Counted from the first letter of the stretch, positions 17,900 to 27,005 are shown. The stretch: 64,000 nucleotides of DNA from Sinorhizobium glycinis (GCF_001651865.1 NZ_LPUX01000061.1:434001-498000), one strand, 5' to 3'. Notes: generated by a model from the letters alone, not told the origin. Made by a program: numbers and translations.

Positions 17900-19237
17900 A
17901 TGAGTTTCAACGACATTCTCAGCGTCGCCATGCTCGGCGGCATGCTCGCTTTCATTTTCGTCGGCTTTCCGATCGCGTTCACGCTTCTCTTTATCGCACT
18001 TGTCTTCGGCTCGACCGGGATCGGTGTGAACATAACCTTCAGCCTCGCCTATCTACAGATTTTCGGGACGATGAAGGACGACATTCTTCCGGCGGTCCCA
18101 CTCTTCATATTCATGGGTTACATGACCGAGCAGGCGGGCCTGATGAACCGACTGTTCGGCTCCATGCGGCAAATCATGGCTCCCTTGAGCGGTTCCCTAT
18201 TTCTTGCCGTGCTTGTCACGGCGACGATCTTCGCGATGGCCACGGGTATCGTGGGAGCCGCGGTGACCGTCCTCGGCATCATGGCCGGGCCGATGATGAT
18301 AAAGGCGGGCTATGATGCGAAGTTGTCAGCGGGCGCCATCGCAGCCGGTGGCACGCTCGGGATCCTCATTCCGCCGAGCGTGATGCTCGTTGTAATGGGA
18401 CCGACTCTCGGAGTGCCCGTGAACCAGCTGTACGGAGCCGCGATGGCACCCGGCTTCATGCTTGCTGTTTGCTATGCGATCTACTGCGTCGCACGAAGCT
18501 ATATAAATCCCCGCGTTGGTCCGATTCTACCAATCGAGGAGCGGGTAGGTAGCGCGATCGAGATCACGCGCGAGTTTGTTGTCGGCGTTCTACCGCTGTG
18601 CCTGCTTATCGTCGCAACTCTCGGCTCCATTCTGTCCGGATTGGCCACCCCTACGGAGGCCGCGTCTTGCGGAGCGGTGGGGGCAACAATCTTGGCACTC
18701 GCTTACCGCAAGCTTAGTTTTTGGACGCTGAAGAATGCCGCAGTGGCCACGGTAGTTACCTCGAGCATGGTTCTCCTCCTCGCGGTAGCGTCGAATGTAT
18801 TCGGCGCTGTCTTCACTCAACTAGGTGGAGCGGCGATCATCACGGACGTCGTTACGAGCATTCCTGTCTCGGACATGTGGAAGCTCGTCATCATTATGGT
18901 CATCATATTCGCTCTTGGTTGGCCCTTTGAGTGGCCCGCCATTGTTCTGGTGTTTCTCCCGATCTTCACGCCGATCGTCCTCCAGCTCGACTTGGGAATG
19001 ACCAAGCCGGAACTCCTGCTTTGGTTCGGTGTACTTGTCGCGGTTAATCTACAGACCGCATATTTGAGTCCGCCCGTGGCGATGTCGGCATATTTCTTGA
19101 GGAACGTCGTCCCCCAGTGGAGCTTGAAATTGATCTACAGGGGGATGGGGCAGTTCATGGTGATCCAGATTGTGTTCTTAATCGCCCTTCTGATGTGGCC
19201 GTCACTAGTACTTTGGCTTCCGTCCGTCCTTAAGTAA
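17900..19237 (+). CDS. TRAP transporter large membrane subunit (DctM family)
   Basis: 445 residues, almost entirely hydrophobic, matching the 11-12 helix DctM transporters. Visible motifs include FVGFPIAFTLLF near the start, PLFIFMGYMTEQAG, GGTLGILIPPSVMLV near residue 150 and GLATPTEAASCGAVGA near residue 250. It is the sodium-dependent transport subunit working with DctP and DctQ. A hairpin follows at 19261. Confidence 0.93.
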   Translation: MSFNDILSVAMLGGMLAFIFVGFPIAFTLLFIALVFGSTGIGVNITFSLAYLQIFGTMKDDILPAVPLFIFMGYMTEQAGLMNRLFGSMRQIMAPLSGSLFLAVLVTATIFAMATGIVGAAVTVLGIMAGPMMIKAGYDAKLSAGAIAAGGTLGILIPPSVMLVVMGPTLGVPVNQLYGAAMAPGFMLAVCYAIYCVARSYINPRVGPILPIEERVGSAIEITREFVVGVLPLCLLIVATLGSILSGLATPTEAASCGAVGATILALAYRKLSFWTLKNAAVATVVTSSMVLLLAVASNVFGAVFTQLGGAAIITDVVTSIPVSDMWKLVIIMVIIFALGWPFEWPAIVLVFLPIFTPIVLQLDLGMTKPELLLWFGVLVAVNLQTAYLSPPVAMSAYFLRNVVPQWSLKLIYRGMGQFMVIQIVFLIALLMWPSLVLWLPSVLK

Positions 19238-19260
19238 ACCCAGCGAGTCTACTATTGCTC

Positions 19261-19287
19261 CACCCCGCCTTGGCCAGCGGCGGGGTG
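19261..19287 (+). terminator. Probable terminator after the TRAP operon
   Basis: CACCCCGCC / GGCGGGGTG form a 9-base perfect stem with a 9-base loop, starting 24 bases after the dctM stop. It lacks a T-run, so efficiency is uncertain. Confidence 0.55.
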
Positions 19288-19558
19288 AGTTCGCGAAAGC
19301 GGAGTTCGCTACCTAAGCGCGTTGGAAGAAACAGTATCTTTGGCGCGCGGCCGATCGATCAATTCGGCGCGTCTTTGACGTGAAAGTCAGCTTCTAAGTG
19401 GCAGGTCAGCGAGGCCGTATTGGTTTCATGCCCAGGAGAGACGGTAGCTGCCAGCCAGGATGGGGTGCTTGTGGAGCTGTGAAAGTTTCATGCAATTCAT
19501 CCAAGGCTGGCTCATCAGTTCCCCACCCGGGAAGGATCTAGGTTGCGAGCTTGGTTAG
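19288..19558. other. Intergenic region before the AraC gene
   Basis: About 270 bases after the dctM hairpin. No open frame of interest and no copy of the GGTAT operator was found. The AraC promoter is presumably here. Confidence 0.4.
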
Positions 19559-20572
19559 ATGGAGCCTCAAATGCGTCGAGGAAATCTTGCAGGTAAAGAA
19601 GACTACGTCGTCGTCGAGTGCACCGATCCGGCTGAACTCTCATCAATCCTTTCCGGCTCTGAAACGAGAGTTACTGTGAAGCCCACTGCAAGATCTGGAA
19701 TACAATTCAGGTGTGAGTACGCGGCCGCTGAGCTCTTAGGTCTGGCCCTCTGTCGCTACCAAGGAAGTGCTGTTTTCGAGCACGAGAGTGCAAATGAAAA
19801 ATATCTGATTTTTCTCCCACGATATGGTTTCGCCGCAATCGATGTAAACGGCGCAAGGGTTCTGACCTCGCCGAGGCAAGGCGCAATAGTCGCCTGCCGG
19901 CAGGCCAAGAGCCTCACCTTGTCCGGCCCAATGGAGCATCTCGTTGTAGTGGTCGACCGGGCGACGCTCTCCAGCCGTTTGATGGACATGCTGGAGGTGC
20001 CGGTGTCGGGAGGATTTGATTTCTTTCCGGAGATCGACTTAACGGCTGGACCTGGTTTGATAATCGCCCAGACGGCCGCCGCGCTCCACTCTGGGCTGGC
20101 CGCAAGCGCGGCGTTGCGCAACGCGCCGGTCGCTCGTACCAGCTTCGCCAACGCCCTGGTTGAACTGCTGCTGGAGAGTTTGCCACACCGTCATACAGCG
20201 GAACTAAATCGGCGGACGTCGCCCATGCCTCGTCACGTCAAGCGGGCGGTTGAGTTTATGAGAGCGAACCTTTCGAAACCCCTGACCATTCAAGAGATCG
20301 CGCTGGTATCGGGATCCGGAATAAGAAGCCTTCAAGATGGCTTTCGACGTTTCAAACAAACAACTCCGAGTTCTTATCTGCAGTATTTGAGGCTTGACGC
20401 CGTTCACCAAGAACTCTTGCAGGCTAAGTCCTCGCAAACGGTATGCGACATCGCTCGAAAATGGGGTTTCTCGCATTCCGGCCGCTTCGCCGCTGACTAC
20501 CGAAAGCGTTTCGGGCAAGCACCTTCACAGACTTTGCAGTCGTCAAGTTTTCGCATCCGACCACCGGGTTAG
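19559..20572 (+). CDS. AraC-family transcriptional regulator
   Basis: 337 residues. The last 100 or so form the AraC double helix-turn-helix domain: VKRAVEFMRANLSKPLTIQE, then GSGIRSLQDGFRRF, and WGFSHSGRFAADYRKRFGQ as the second recognition motif. The N-terminal part resembles AraC-binding-like ligand domains. Another possible start is ATG 19571. It stands between the TRAP operon and the GntR module; its targets are unknown. Confidence 0.88.
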   Translation: MEPQMRRGNLAGKEDYVVVECTDPAELSSILSGSETRVTVKPTARSGIQFRCEYAAAELLGLALCRYQGSAVFEHESANEKYLIFLPRYGFAAIDVNGARVLTSPRQGAIVACRQAKSLTLSGPMEHLVVVVDRATLSSRLMDMLEVPVSGGFDFFPEIDLTAGPGLIIAQTAAALHSGLAASAALRNAPVARTSFANALVELLLESLPHRHTAELNRRTSPMPRHVKRAVEFMRANLSKPLTIQEIALVSGSGIRSLQDGFRRFKQTTPSSYLQYLRLDAVHQELLQAKSSQTVCDIARKWGFSHSGRFAADYRKRFGQAPSQTLQSSSFRIRPPG

Positions 20573-20621
20573 ATCTGAGGTCTGCGGTAGGACCGCGTAG
20601 GACATTGGGAAGCCCCGCCGA

Positions 20622-20865
20622 AACGTAGCGCCCCGTCCCATTTTGGCGGAGGTATCCGCGACAAGCATACAGCGGAAGGAGCGAGGCGTGCCACCGACTG
20701 GTGCAGAAGCGCCGTCATGCGCGGGAGGAAATAGCCGATGCAGCCGTCTCTCGAGTCAGCGGCGCGGCCCTGCTGCAGACCGGGAACACGTTAAATGTCG
20801 ACGGTAGGTTTTGCTGCCGGGCTGCTGTCCCCCTTTCAGGCAAGGCGCGAAAACGAAAAATGGGT
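20622..20865 (+). pseudogene. SDR dehydrogenase remnant, frameshifted (homologous to the SDR at 23.7-24.5 kb)
   Basis: Three short stretches in different frames align in order with the C-terminal third of the intact SDR at 23702-24493: APRPILAEVSATSIQRKE (versus APGPILTEVSRTMHTIE), then CHRLVQKRRHAREEIADAAV and LLQTGNTLNVDG (versus YHRLVPQRRYGEPEEIADAAV and YITGHTLNVDGG), then AGLLSPFQAR (versus AGLLFPFDPK). At least two frameshifts separate them, and the first two thirds of the gene are missing. It precedes a GntR gene just as the intact SDR precedes the second GntR gene. Confidence 0.75.
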
Positions 20866-20934
20866 ACCGGCTCGCCAACTCTGCCGCGTTTGTTTGATCG
20901 TTTATGCGACTTCCGGTTCCAGTATCTTTCCTTA

Positions 20935-20952
20935 TGGTATAACGTAATACCA
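20935..20952. promoter_or_regulatory. GntR-type operator upstream of the first GntR gene
   Basis: TGGTATAACGTAATACCA is a palindrome with one mismatched pair and a CG centre, about 43 bases before the GntR start. It suggests autoregulation. Confidence 0.75.
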
Positions 20953-20995
20953 TCAGTACCACACCGGCTGATGTGAAAGATTGGAAGGGATGAGA

Positions 20996-21712
20996 GTGTT
21001 GGACGAGCCGAAGAAGACTCAGACGCGCCTCGAACTGGCCTTGGAATACATCACCGGGGAGATTGCCCGGGGCAATCTGAAGGCGGGCGACAAGCTTCCA
21101 AACGAGAAGGAGCTGGCCGAGCAGCTAGGCATAAGCCGTACCCCCATTCGCGAGGCGATGAAGACCCTTTCGGTGGCGGGACTCATAGACATACGGCATG
21201 GACACGGAAGCTATGTGCGAGAAGGGCCGGGCCTGCCCTCCACACCGCTCACCCTGTTTCAGCTCTACCTTCAGGATTCCACCCCCGAAATGCTGATGGA
21301 GCTTCGGGATATCTTCGATCGCAATTGCACCGAAATCGCAGCACAACGAAGAACGGAAAGCGATCTGGCAAAGATGCGGGAATGCATCGATCGCCTGAAG
21401 GCGCTAACGCAACAGCCCGGCGCCTCCTTGGACGACATGTTGAAAGCTGACCTCGATTTTCACCGTGCTGTCTACGAGGCCAGCGGCAACATACTGATCG
21501 TCACCATTGCCGAGTTCGTTCTGAACATGGTCGCGCCTTGGGTGAAGAAATCGCTGGATGTAAGCGGGCGCGTCCGCGCCGTCGAGCTGCACGAACAGAT
21601 GTATGGCTCGATACGCGATCGTACGGTCGGCCAGAAAAACCGAGTGAGCGTCGAAGCAAACATGCAGCACTTCAAGCAATCGTTGGACACAGCAACTTCT
21701 AAAGCGGGATAA
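20996..21712 (+). CDS. GntR-family transcriptional regulator, FadR/FCD subfamily (copy 1)
   Basis: 238 residues. Residues about 10-75 form the GntR winged helix (ALEYITGEIARGNLKAGDKL, ELAEQLGISRTPIREAM, GLIDIRHGHGSYV). The rest is an all-helical FCD ligand domain with the metal-binding pattern RDIFDRN, DLDFHRAVYEASGN and ELHEQMY. It is very similar over its whole length to the GntR at 22852-23553. The GTG at 20996 is chosen because it follows GGAAGGGATGAGA and aligns with the GTG start of the paralog; ATG 20990 is an alternative. It likely binds the GGTAT-type operators in this window in response to a sugar acid or phosphate. Confidence 0.92.
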   Translation: MLDEPKKTQTRLELALEYITGEIARGNLKAGDKLPNEKELAEQLGISRTPIREAMKTLSVAGLIDIRHGHGSYVREGPGLPSTPLTLFQLYLQDSTPEMLMELRDIFDRNCTEIAAQRRTESDLAKMRECIDRLKALTQQPGASLDDMLKADLDFHRAVYEASGNILIVTIAEFVLNMVAPWVKKSLDVSGRVRAVELHEQMYGSIRDRTVGQKNRVSVEANMQHFKQSLDTATSKAG

Positions 21713-21875
21713 GAATACGCTTATATGTAAGCCCTTCTAAGGCAACCAAGGAGTGGCGGCGAATGGTGAAGTCCAAGGCGGCTGTTCATTCGCCGCTGCA
21801 AAGGGCGATCTTTTCACACGAGTCACTCCGCACGCTCACGAGTAGCGGGGCCGAGAAGGGGGCCAGGTAAGAAAG

Positions 21876-22757
21876 ATGTCAGCGAAGCGAAAACTGATCA
21901 TCGAAGCGCGCTTGAACGAGTACATGCCGCGCTCCGCGAACCCGAACGTGCCTTTCACAGCGGAAGAGATTGCATTGGAAGCCGCGAAAGCGCGGGAGGC
22001 CGGCGCGAGCATCGTTCATTTTCATGCGAGAGACGCGGAGGGTGCGCCGGCCCACGGCGCAGAAGATTATGCGAAAGCGATCAGGGCGATCCGAGACGCG
22101 TGTGATTGCCTGGTCTACCCGACGCTCGGTCAGATCACGAAGGATGGTCGGGAAAGCCGCCTTGCTCATCTCGAGGTGCTTGCCAAGGATCCGGCCACGC
22201 GCCCTGACATCGCTCCGATCGACACCGGGAGTACGAATATCGACCGTTTTGATCCAGAAGCCCGCAAATTCCTTTCCGACACGATGACCTATCGAAACGA
22301 CGTCGCGACCTTGAAGCTGTTTGCCAAGAGGCTGCCAGAGCTCGGCGTCAAGCCGCAATTTGTGAGCTGGACGGTGGCCTTTACGCGAACCTTCGAGGCT
22401 CTCAGAGAGATGGGCCTCGTCGTTGATCCTGCGTACTTGATGTTCGAGCTGACTGATCAGGGCATCCTTGGAGGCCATCCTGGGACCGTCAAGGGATTGC
22501 TTGCTCACCTCGATTTCCTACCGGCGCAACCGCTCGAATGGAGCGTCTGCAACAAGATCGGCAACATCACCGCCCCGGCAGCGGCGGCTATAGAAATGGG
22601 TGGGCACGTATCCGTCGGCCTCGGCGACTATGGCTGGCCGGAGCTGGGCACCGCCAACAACGGCGATGTTGTCCGCCACATCGCAAATCTCGCGCGGGCC
22701 ATGGGCCGCGAGATTGCCGCCCCGGATGAGGCGCGGGAGATGCTTGGATTGCGGTAA
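21876..22757 (+). CDS. BKACE-family protein (DUF849, beta-keto acid cleavage enzyme), copy 1
   Basis: 293 residues. The TIM-barrel BKACE features include NPNVPFTAEEIALEA, the zinc-binding HxH in IVHFHARD (residues about 48-55), IAPIDTGSTN, and a C-terminal ANNGDVVRHI segment. Canonical members have a Glu zinc ligand in a VGLEDN motif; here it reads VGLGDYGWPELG, so that ligand is Gly. Known BKACE enzymes condense a beta-keto acid with acetyl-CoA to give acetoacetate and a CoA ester. The substrate here is unknown; 3-oxo-isoapionate, a beta-keto acid expected in this pathway, is one candidate. It lies 163 bases after the GntR gene on the same strand. Confidence 0.85.
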   Translation: MSAKRKLIIEARLNEYMPRSANPNVPFTAEEIALEAAKAREAGASIVHFHARDAEGAPAHGAEDYAKAIRAIRDACDCLVYPTLGQITKDGRESRLAHLEVLAKDPATRPDIAPIDTGSTNIDRFDPEARKFLSDTMTYRNDVATLKLFAKRLPELGVKPQFVSWTVAFTRTFEALREMGLVVDPAYLMFELTDQGILGGHPGTVKGLLAHLDFLPAQPLEWSVCNKIGNITAPAAAAIEMGGHVSVGLGDYGWPELGTANNGDVVRHIANLARAMGREIAAPDEAREMLGLR

Positions 22758-22851
22758 GCTGCCTCAGCCGCACTCACGGCTGCAGGTGTCGCGCAGTCGG
22801 TGCCGCCCCCGAGGCCAAGCAGATCACGAGTTCAGTGAACCGCGCCCACTC

Positions 22852-23553
22852 TCATTCTTGATCGAGCGATTGCATGAAGTGCTGCATGTTGGCGTCGACG
22901 CTCATGCGGTTCTGCGGGCCTATCTCTTGCTTGAGAATGGCATCGTAGATCTGTTCATGGAGATCGACCGCTCTCACACGGCCGCTGACATCAAGCGATT
23001 TTCGGACCCATGGCGCGACCATGTTCAAGACGAACTCGGCTACCGTCATAATGAGTTTATTTCCTGTGGCCTCATAGATCGCTCGATGAAAATCGAGATC
23101 AGCCTTCAACATGTCGTCCAGCGACGCGTCGGGCTGCTCCGTGAGCGCCTTCAGCCTGTCGATGCATTCACGCATCCTCGCGAGATCTTCGTCGGTGCGG
23201 CGCTGCGCGGCGAGTTCTGAGCAATTGCGGTCGAAGATGTCCCGCAGTTCCATCAGCATTTCGGGCGTCGAATCCTGAAGATACAACTGGAAAAGATTGA
23301 GGGGCAGCGCGGGAGCGCCCTTTTCCTCGCGAACATAGCTTCCGTGGCCGTGCCGAATATCGATCAAGCCTGCGACGGCGAGCGTCTTCATCGCTTCGCG
23401 AATGGGGGTACGACTAATTCCCAGCTGCTCGGCCAGGTCCTTTTCGTTTGGAAGTTTGTCGCCGGCTCTTAGATTGCCTTGGGCGATCTCCTTGGTAATG
23501 TAATCCAACGCGAACTCAACCCGCGTCTGCGGTTTCTTCTGACTGTTCAACAC
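22852..23553 (-). CDS. GntR-family transcriptional regulator, FadR/FCD subfamily (copy 2)
   Basis: 233 residues, GTG start behind AAAGGAAAACT. It has the same domain layout as copy 1: winged helix in residues 5-70 (LAEQLGISRTPIREAMKTLA identical but for one residue) and an FCD domain with RDIFDRNCSE, DLDFHRAIYEATGN and DLHEQIYD. It lies about 150 bases downstream of the SDR gene in the same direction, a layout repeated at copy 1 with a decayed SDR. The helix-turn-helix recognition region is identical in the two copies, so they probably bind the same operator and may differ in ligand response. Confidence 0.92.
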   Translation of the reverse strand: MLNSQKKPQTRVEFALDYITKEIAQGNLRAGDKLPNEKDLAEQLGISRTPIREAMKTLAVAGLIDIRHGHGSYVREEKGAPALPLNLFQLYLQDSTPEMLMELRDIFDRNCSELAAQRRTDEDLARMRECIDRLKALTEQPDASLDDMLKADLDFHRAIYEATGNKLIMTVAEFVLNMVAPWVRKSLDVSGRVRAVDLHEQIYDAILKQEIGPQNRMSVDANMQHFMQSLDQE

Positions 23554-23603
23554 ACAGTTTTCCTTTCAGCATCCAATCTGCACCCCCGCAGAGTCGGGGT
23601 GGT

Positions 23604-23619
23604 CGTGAGACCTTATACC
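23604..23619. promoter_or_regulatory. Degenerate GntR-type operator upstream of the second GntR gene
   Basis: Read on the minus strand it is GGTATAAGGTCTCACG: the left half matches the operator consensus exactly and the right half is poor. It lies inside a larger GGGGTGG / CCACCCC inverted repeat between the SDR stop and the GntR start, at the place where copy 1 has a good operator. Confidence 0.4.
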
Positions 23620-23701
23620 ACCCCGGCCGGATACTCGTAAAACAAATGTCGCACGGCAGAAGAAGACCAACGCCAAAACGCCCTGGCCAGCTTTGCGAAT
23701 G

Positions 23702-24493
23702 TCACCTTTCGTCGCCGAGCTTTTTGGATGTCTTGGGATCAAACGGGAACAACAGTCCTGCGGCCAGGAAGCCGCCATCGACATTCAAAGTATGGCCCGT
23801 AATGTAGCGCGCTTCCTCGCTAGCGAGAAATACAGCGGCATCGGCAATCTCCTCCGGCTCGCCATAGCGACGCTGTGGAACCAGACGGTGGTAGGCTTCC
23901 CTGGTCTCAATGGTGTGCATAGTACGCGAAACTTCCGTCAGAATCGGTCCTGGAGCGATTGCGTTCACATTGATGCCGTGGTCGGCCAGTTCAACGGCCA
24001 TGACCTTGTTGAGCAGCTCAACGCCGGCCTTTGACGCGCCGTAAGCGGACCGACCGACGCCACCCTTTTGTCCAGACAGCGAAGCGATATTCACGATCGA
24101 ACCGCTCTTGTGTTCAGCCATAGTCCGCGCGACCGCCTGGGACACCAAGAACGTGCCGGTGAGATTGATGCGAACGACCCGCTCAAACTCTTCCCTCGAA
24201 CTTTCCAAAAACAGGGTTGTCGCGCCAATTCCAGCATTATTCACCAAGATGTCGATCTTGCCGAAGCGCGCGAGCGCTTGATTGACCAGACCGCTCACGT
24301 CTTCATCGACGGAGATGTCCGCACGGACGGCCAGCGCCGCGGAACCGATTTCCTCCGCAGTGAGCTTGGCCGCTTCTTCGTCGCGGTCGCAGACCACGAC
24401 TTGAGCCCCTTCGCGGGCAAAAGCAATAGCGATGGCTCTGCCGATGCCACGGGCGGCGCCCGTTACAATGGCTGTTTTCCCGTTCAAACGCAT
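23702..24493 (-). CDS. Short-chain dehydrogenase/reductase (FabG-like SDR)
   Basis: 263 residues with all classical SDR motifs: VTGAARGIGRAIA at residue 10, LVNNAGIGA near 85, catalytic Ser in NIASLSGQKG, YGASK for the catalytic Tyr and Lys, and a C-terminal NVDGGFLAAG. It probably oxidises or reduces a sugar or keto acid with NAD(P). Its start is 34 bases from the shared operator at 24528-24543, and it is divergent from the DUF1537 kinase. A broken copy exists at 20.6-20.9 kb. Confidence 0.88.
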   Translation of the reverse strand: MRLNGKTAIVTGAARGIGRAIAIAFAREGAQVVVCDRDEEAAKLTAEEIGSAALAVRADISVDEDVSGLVNQALARFGKIDILVNNAGIGATTLFLESSREEFERVVRINLTGTFLVSQAVARTMAEHKSGSIVNIASLSGQKGGVGRSAYGASKAGVELLNKVMAVELADHGINVNAIAPGPILTEVSRTMHTIETREAYHRLVPQRRYGEPEEIADAAVFLASEEARYITGHTLNVDGGFLAAGLLFPFDPKTSKKLGDER

Positions 24494-24527
24494 AGTTGAC
24501 CTCCCAAACGGTTCTAGTTGCGCTAAA

Positions 24528-24543
24528 GGTATGAGGTATGATC
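24528..24543. promoter_or_regulatory. GntR-type operator, tandem-half-site form, in the SDR/kinase divergent promoter
   Basis: GGTATGAGGTATGATC carries two direct GGTATGA half-sites. The identical 16 bases occur twice more, flanking the AKR/transketolase divergent promoter at 40281 and 40439. The site lies between the SDR start (24493) and the kinase start (24631). Confidence 0.75.
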
Positions 24544-24630
24544 TTGACCATGTTATGATCCTTCCTTATTACTGCTGTCAAGTGGTTGTGGATGCGCGTT
24601 CATGCGGCGCGCCGCCAGGGAGGTAGAGAA

Positions 24631-25977
24631 ATGGAAGGGAAGAGGCCACTCGTTGGCTTTTACGGTGACGATTTCACCGGTTCGTCGGAAAACCTTGCGC
24701 AGTTTCACCGCAACGGCCTGAAAACCAGGCTTTATCTGCGGGTTCCATCGCAGGAGACGCTGGCGGAAGCAACTCGCGACCTGGATGTCGTGGGATTTGC
24801 GGGAACGGCGCGAGCACTGGATAACTCGCACATCACAGCCGAAGTATTTCCGGCCTTCAAAGCGCTCCGAGCGTTAGGCTGCACGTTCCTGCAGTACAAG
24901 ATCTGCTCGACCTTCGATTCCGCCCCGCAGGTCGGCAACTTCGGGTTAGCCGCGGAACAGCTCGCGGGGGGCGGAGGCGAATACGACCTGGTTGTCTTGG
25001 CTGCAACGCCCGACTTCGGCCGCTACACGGCGTTTGGCAACCACTATGCGAAATTCGGTTCCGAGATCGTGCGACTGGATCGGCATCCGAGCATGTCGAA
25101 CCATCCACGTACTCCGATGAAGGAATCTGATCTCCGGCGGCACCTGGCCGACCTGTGCTCCCTCGATTTCGCCAACATATTCTTGCCGGAGATCCGGGAC
25201 GAAGCGACACTGTCGAGACGCCTCGAAAATTTGCTTGCCGACAGGAAGGGCGTTGTTTTCGACGGCGTGGACAATCGCGATCTCGACAATATTTCCAGCG
25301 CGCTTTGGGAGTATCACAAAAAACGGCCGGTTTTCGCGATAGCGGCCCAGGGTCTTGCTCAGGCGCTCGGCAAGCAATTGGCGAAACACAAGAATCCGCT
25401 CGATCTTCTGGACGTCGGAACGACCATCGCACCCGCGTCCAACCTGCTGGTGCTGTCGGGCAGCTGCGCCATTCAGACGGGCCGCCAGATCGACGCTGCG
25501 GTTCAGGCGGGCTGGGCGGCGCTTGAGCTCAATCCGCTCGAGCTTACCGACAGTCGGGCGGTCGCACACAAAATCGAACTCGTCAAACCGCAGATCATGG
25601 CCCACCTCGCCAATGAGCGGCCGACGATCGTCTACACCGCACGGGGTCACGCAATGGACCGCGAGAGGTTCGAGGACATTCCGCCCCAGCTCATTGGCGA
25701 AGCCTATGCCAATCTCATGGTCGCGGCCAGAAGGGAGACGGATGTCCAACGTGTGGTCCTAGCCGGCGGCGATAGTTCGAGCTACGCGGTCCGGCAGAGC
25801 GCGGCGGAGTCGCTGACCATCAAGGTCTTCGATCGGGTTCAGCACGGTCATCTTTGCGAGCTGATGGGCGGGGGATTGGACGGGCTCGAGGTTCTCCTCA
25901 AAGGAGGCCAGGTCGGCGACGACGACTATTTCATGCGCGTGCTTCGCGGCACCGAGAAGCAGCACGTGGAGGCTTAG
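24631..25977 (+). CDS. DUF1537-family acid-sugar kinase, candidate 3-oxo-isoapionate kinase (OiaK type)
   Basis: 448 residues, ATG behind AGGGAGGTAGAGAA; an in-frame upstream extension to 24586 has no ribosome site. The N-terminal sugar-binding domain opens with FYGDDFTGSSENLAQF and has YKICSTFDSAPQVGNFG near residue 95. The C-terminal nucleotide domain has LLVLSGSCAIQTGRQI and VLAGGDSSSYAVRQSA, followed by the GLDGLEVLLKGGQVGDDDYF ending usual in the family. DUF1537 kinases phosphorylate four-carbon acid sugars and 3-oxo acid sugars. With the RuBisCO-like protein and ApnO-like protein in the same operator regulon, 3-oxo-isoapionate is the favoured substrate (inference). BKACE copy 2 follows after one base. 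Confidence 0.85.
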   Translation: MEGKRPLVGFYGDDFTGSSENLAQFHRNGLKTRLYLRVPSQETLAEATRDLDVVGFAGTARALDNSHITAEVFPAFKALRALGCTFLQYKICSTFDSAPQVGNFGLAAEQLAGGGGEYDLVVLAATPDFGRYTAFGNHYAKFGSEIVRLDRHPSMSNHPRTPMKESDLRRHLADLCSLDFANIFLPEIRDEATLSRRLENLLADRKGVVFDGVDNRDLDNISSALWEYHKKRPVFAIAAQGLAQALGKQLAKHKNPLDLLDVGTTIAPASNLLVLSGSCAIQTGRQIDAAVQAGWAALELNPLELTDSRAVAHKIELVKPQIMAHLANERPTIVYTARGHAMDRERFEDIPPQLIGEAYANLMVAARRETDVQRVVLAGGDSSSYAVRQSAAESLTIKVFDRVQHGHLCELMGGGLDGLEVLLKGGQVGDDDYFMRVLRGTEKQHVEA

Positions 25978-25978
25978 G

Positions 25979-26860
25979 ATGAAGAAGCTTATCCTTGAGG
26001 CGCGCATCAACGAGTATGCAATGCGCGACCACAATAGGAACGTTCCTTGGACATCCGACGAGATTGCGGAGACCGCAGCCAGGGTGCGTGAAGAAGGCGC
26101 GTCGATCCTGCACTTCCACGCGCGAACGGTCGACGGCCAGCCATTGAATACGTTCGAAGCTTACGATGATATCATTCGCAAGGTGAAGGCTAAGTCGGAC
26201 ATTCTCATCCTCCCCACGCTCGGCTTCATCTCGAACGATGCCGATGCCCGTAACCGGATCGATAATGTGGTTCGGCTTGCGCAAGACCCGATAACGAAGC
26301 CGGATATCGCACCCATCGATACCGGAAGCGCCAATCTCGAGACCTTCGACCGCGAAAGCGGCAACGTTTCCTTTGCCGAGCGTATCTACGTCAACACAAC
26401 CGACTCGCTCGTGCATTATGCTCGCGAACTAAAGCAGGCAGGCGTGAAGCCCAAGATGGTAAGCTGGTCCGTCGGTTTTACCAGGCGGGCGCTCATGCTG
26501 ATGGACATGGGATTAATCGATGAACCGGGCTACATGCTGTTTCACATGACGGACGGCAAGACGATTACCGGTCATCCCGGAACCCGGCAGGGGCTCGAGG
26601 CACATTTGATGTTCTTGCCGCCAGACCGACGGATTGAATGGACGGCAAACGTGCTGGGCGGCAACCTGCTCGCACTCGCAGATACCATTGCCAAACGGGG
26701 CGGCCACCTAGCCATGGGAATCGGCGACTATCCTTATCCGGAGCTCGACTATCCTTCAAACGAAGTTTTGATCCGCGAGACTGTTCGGGTCATTCGGGCA
26801 GCGGGAAGGGAGCCAGCTACTCCAGAGGAGGTCCGTCAAATGCTTGATCTGAGTAACTAA
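25979..26860 (+). CDS. BKACE-family protein (DUF849), copy 2
   Basis: 293 residues, the same length as copy 1 and clearly paralogous. It shows RINEYAMRDHNRNVPWTSDE, the HxH zinc motif in ILHFHARTV, IAPIDTGSAN, and MGIGDYPYPELD where canonical BKACEs have VGLEDN. The Glu-to-Gly change is therefore shared by both copies. It starts one base after the kinase stop, with GTGGAGGC as ribosome site inside the end of the kinase gene, so it is co-translated with the kinase. Function unknown; action on the kinase substrate or a downstream keto acid is possible. Confidence 0.85.
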   Translation: MKKLILEARINEYAMRDHNRNVPWTSDEIAETAARVREEGASILHFHARTVDGQPLNTFEAYDDIIRKVKAKSDILILPTLGFISNDADARNRIDNVVRLAQDPITKPDIAPIDTGSANLETFDRESGNVSFAERIYVNTTDSLVHYARELKQAGVKPKMVSWSVGFTRRALMLMDMGLIDEPGYMLFHMTDGKTITGHPGTRQGLEAHLMFLPPDRRIEWTANVLGGNLLALADTIAKRGGHLAMGIGDYPYPELDYPSNEVLIRETVRVIRAAGREPATPEEVRQMLDLSN

Positions 26861-27005
26861 CTCGGTGTTGGCGGGACCTACACCGCGCCGCTTTTGAAAA
26901 AAAGCAAGCGCGAGTAACTACGGCGGATAAACGGTCGCGCGCTCGACTGGCGGGCGCCATTGAATGGCTGACGGGAAAGAGCGGACGCTAGGAAGGAGAT
27001 TTAAA

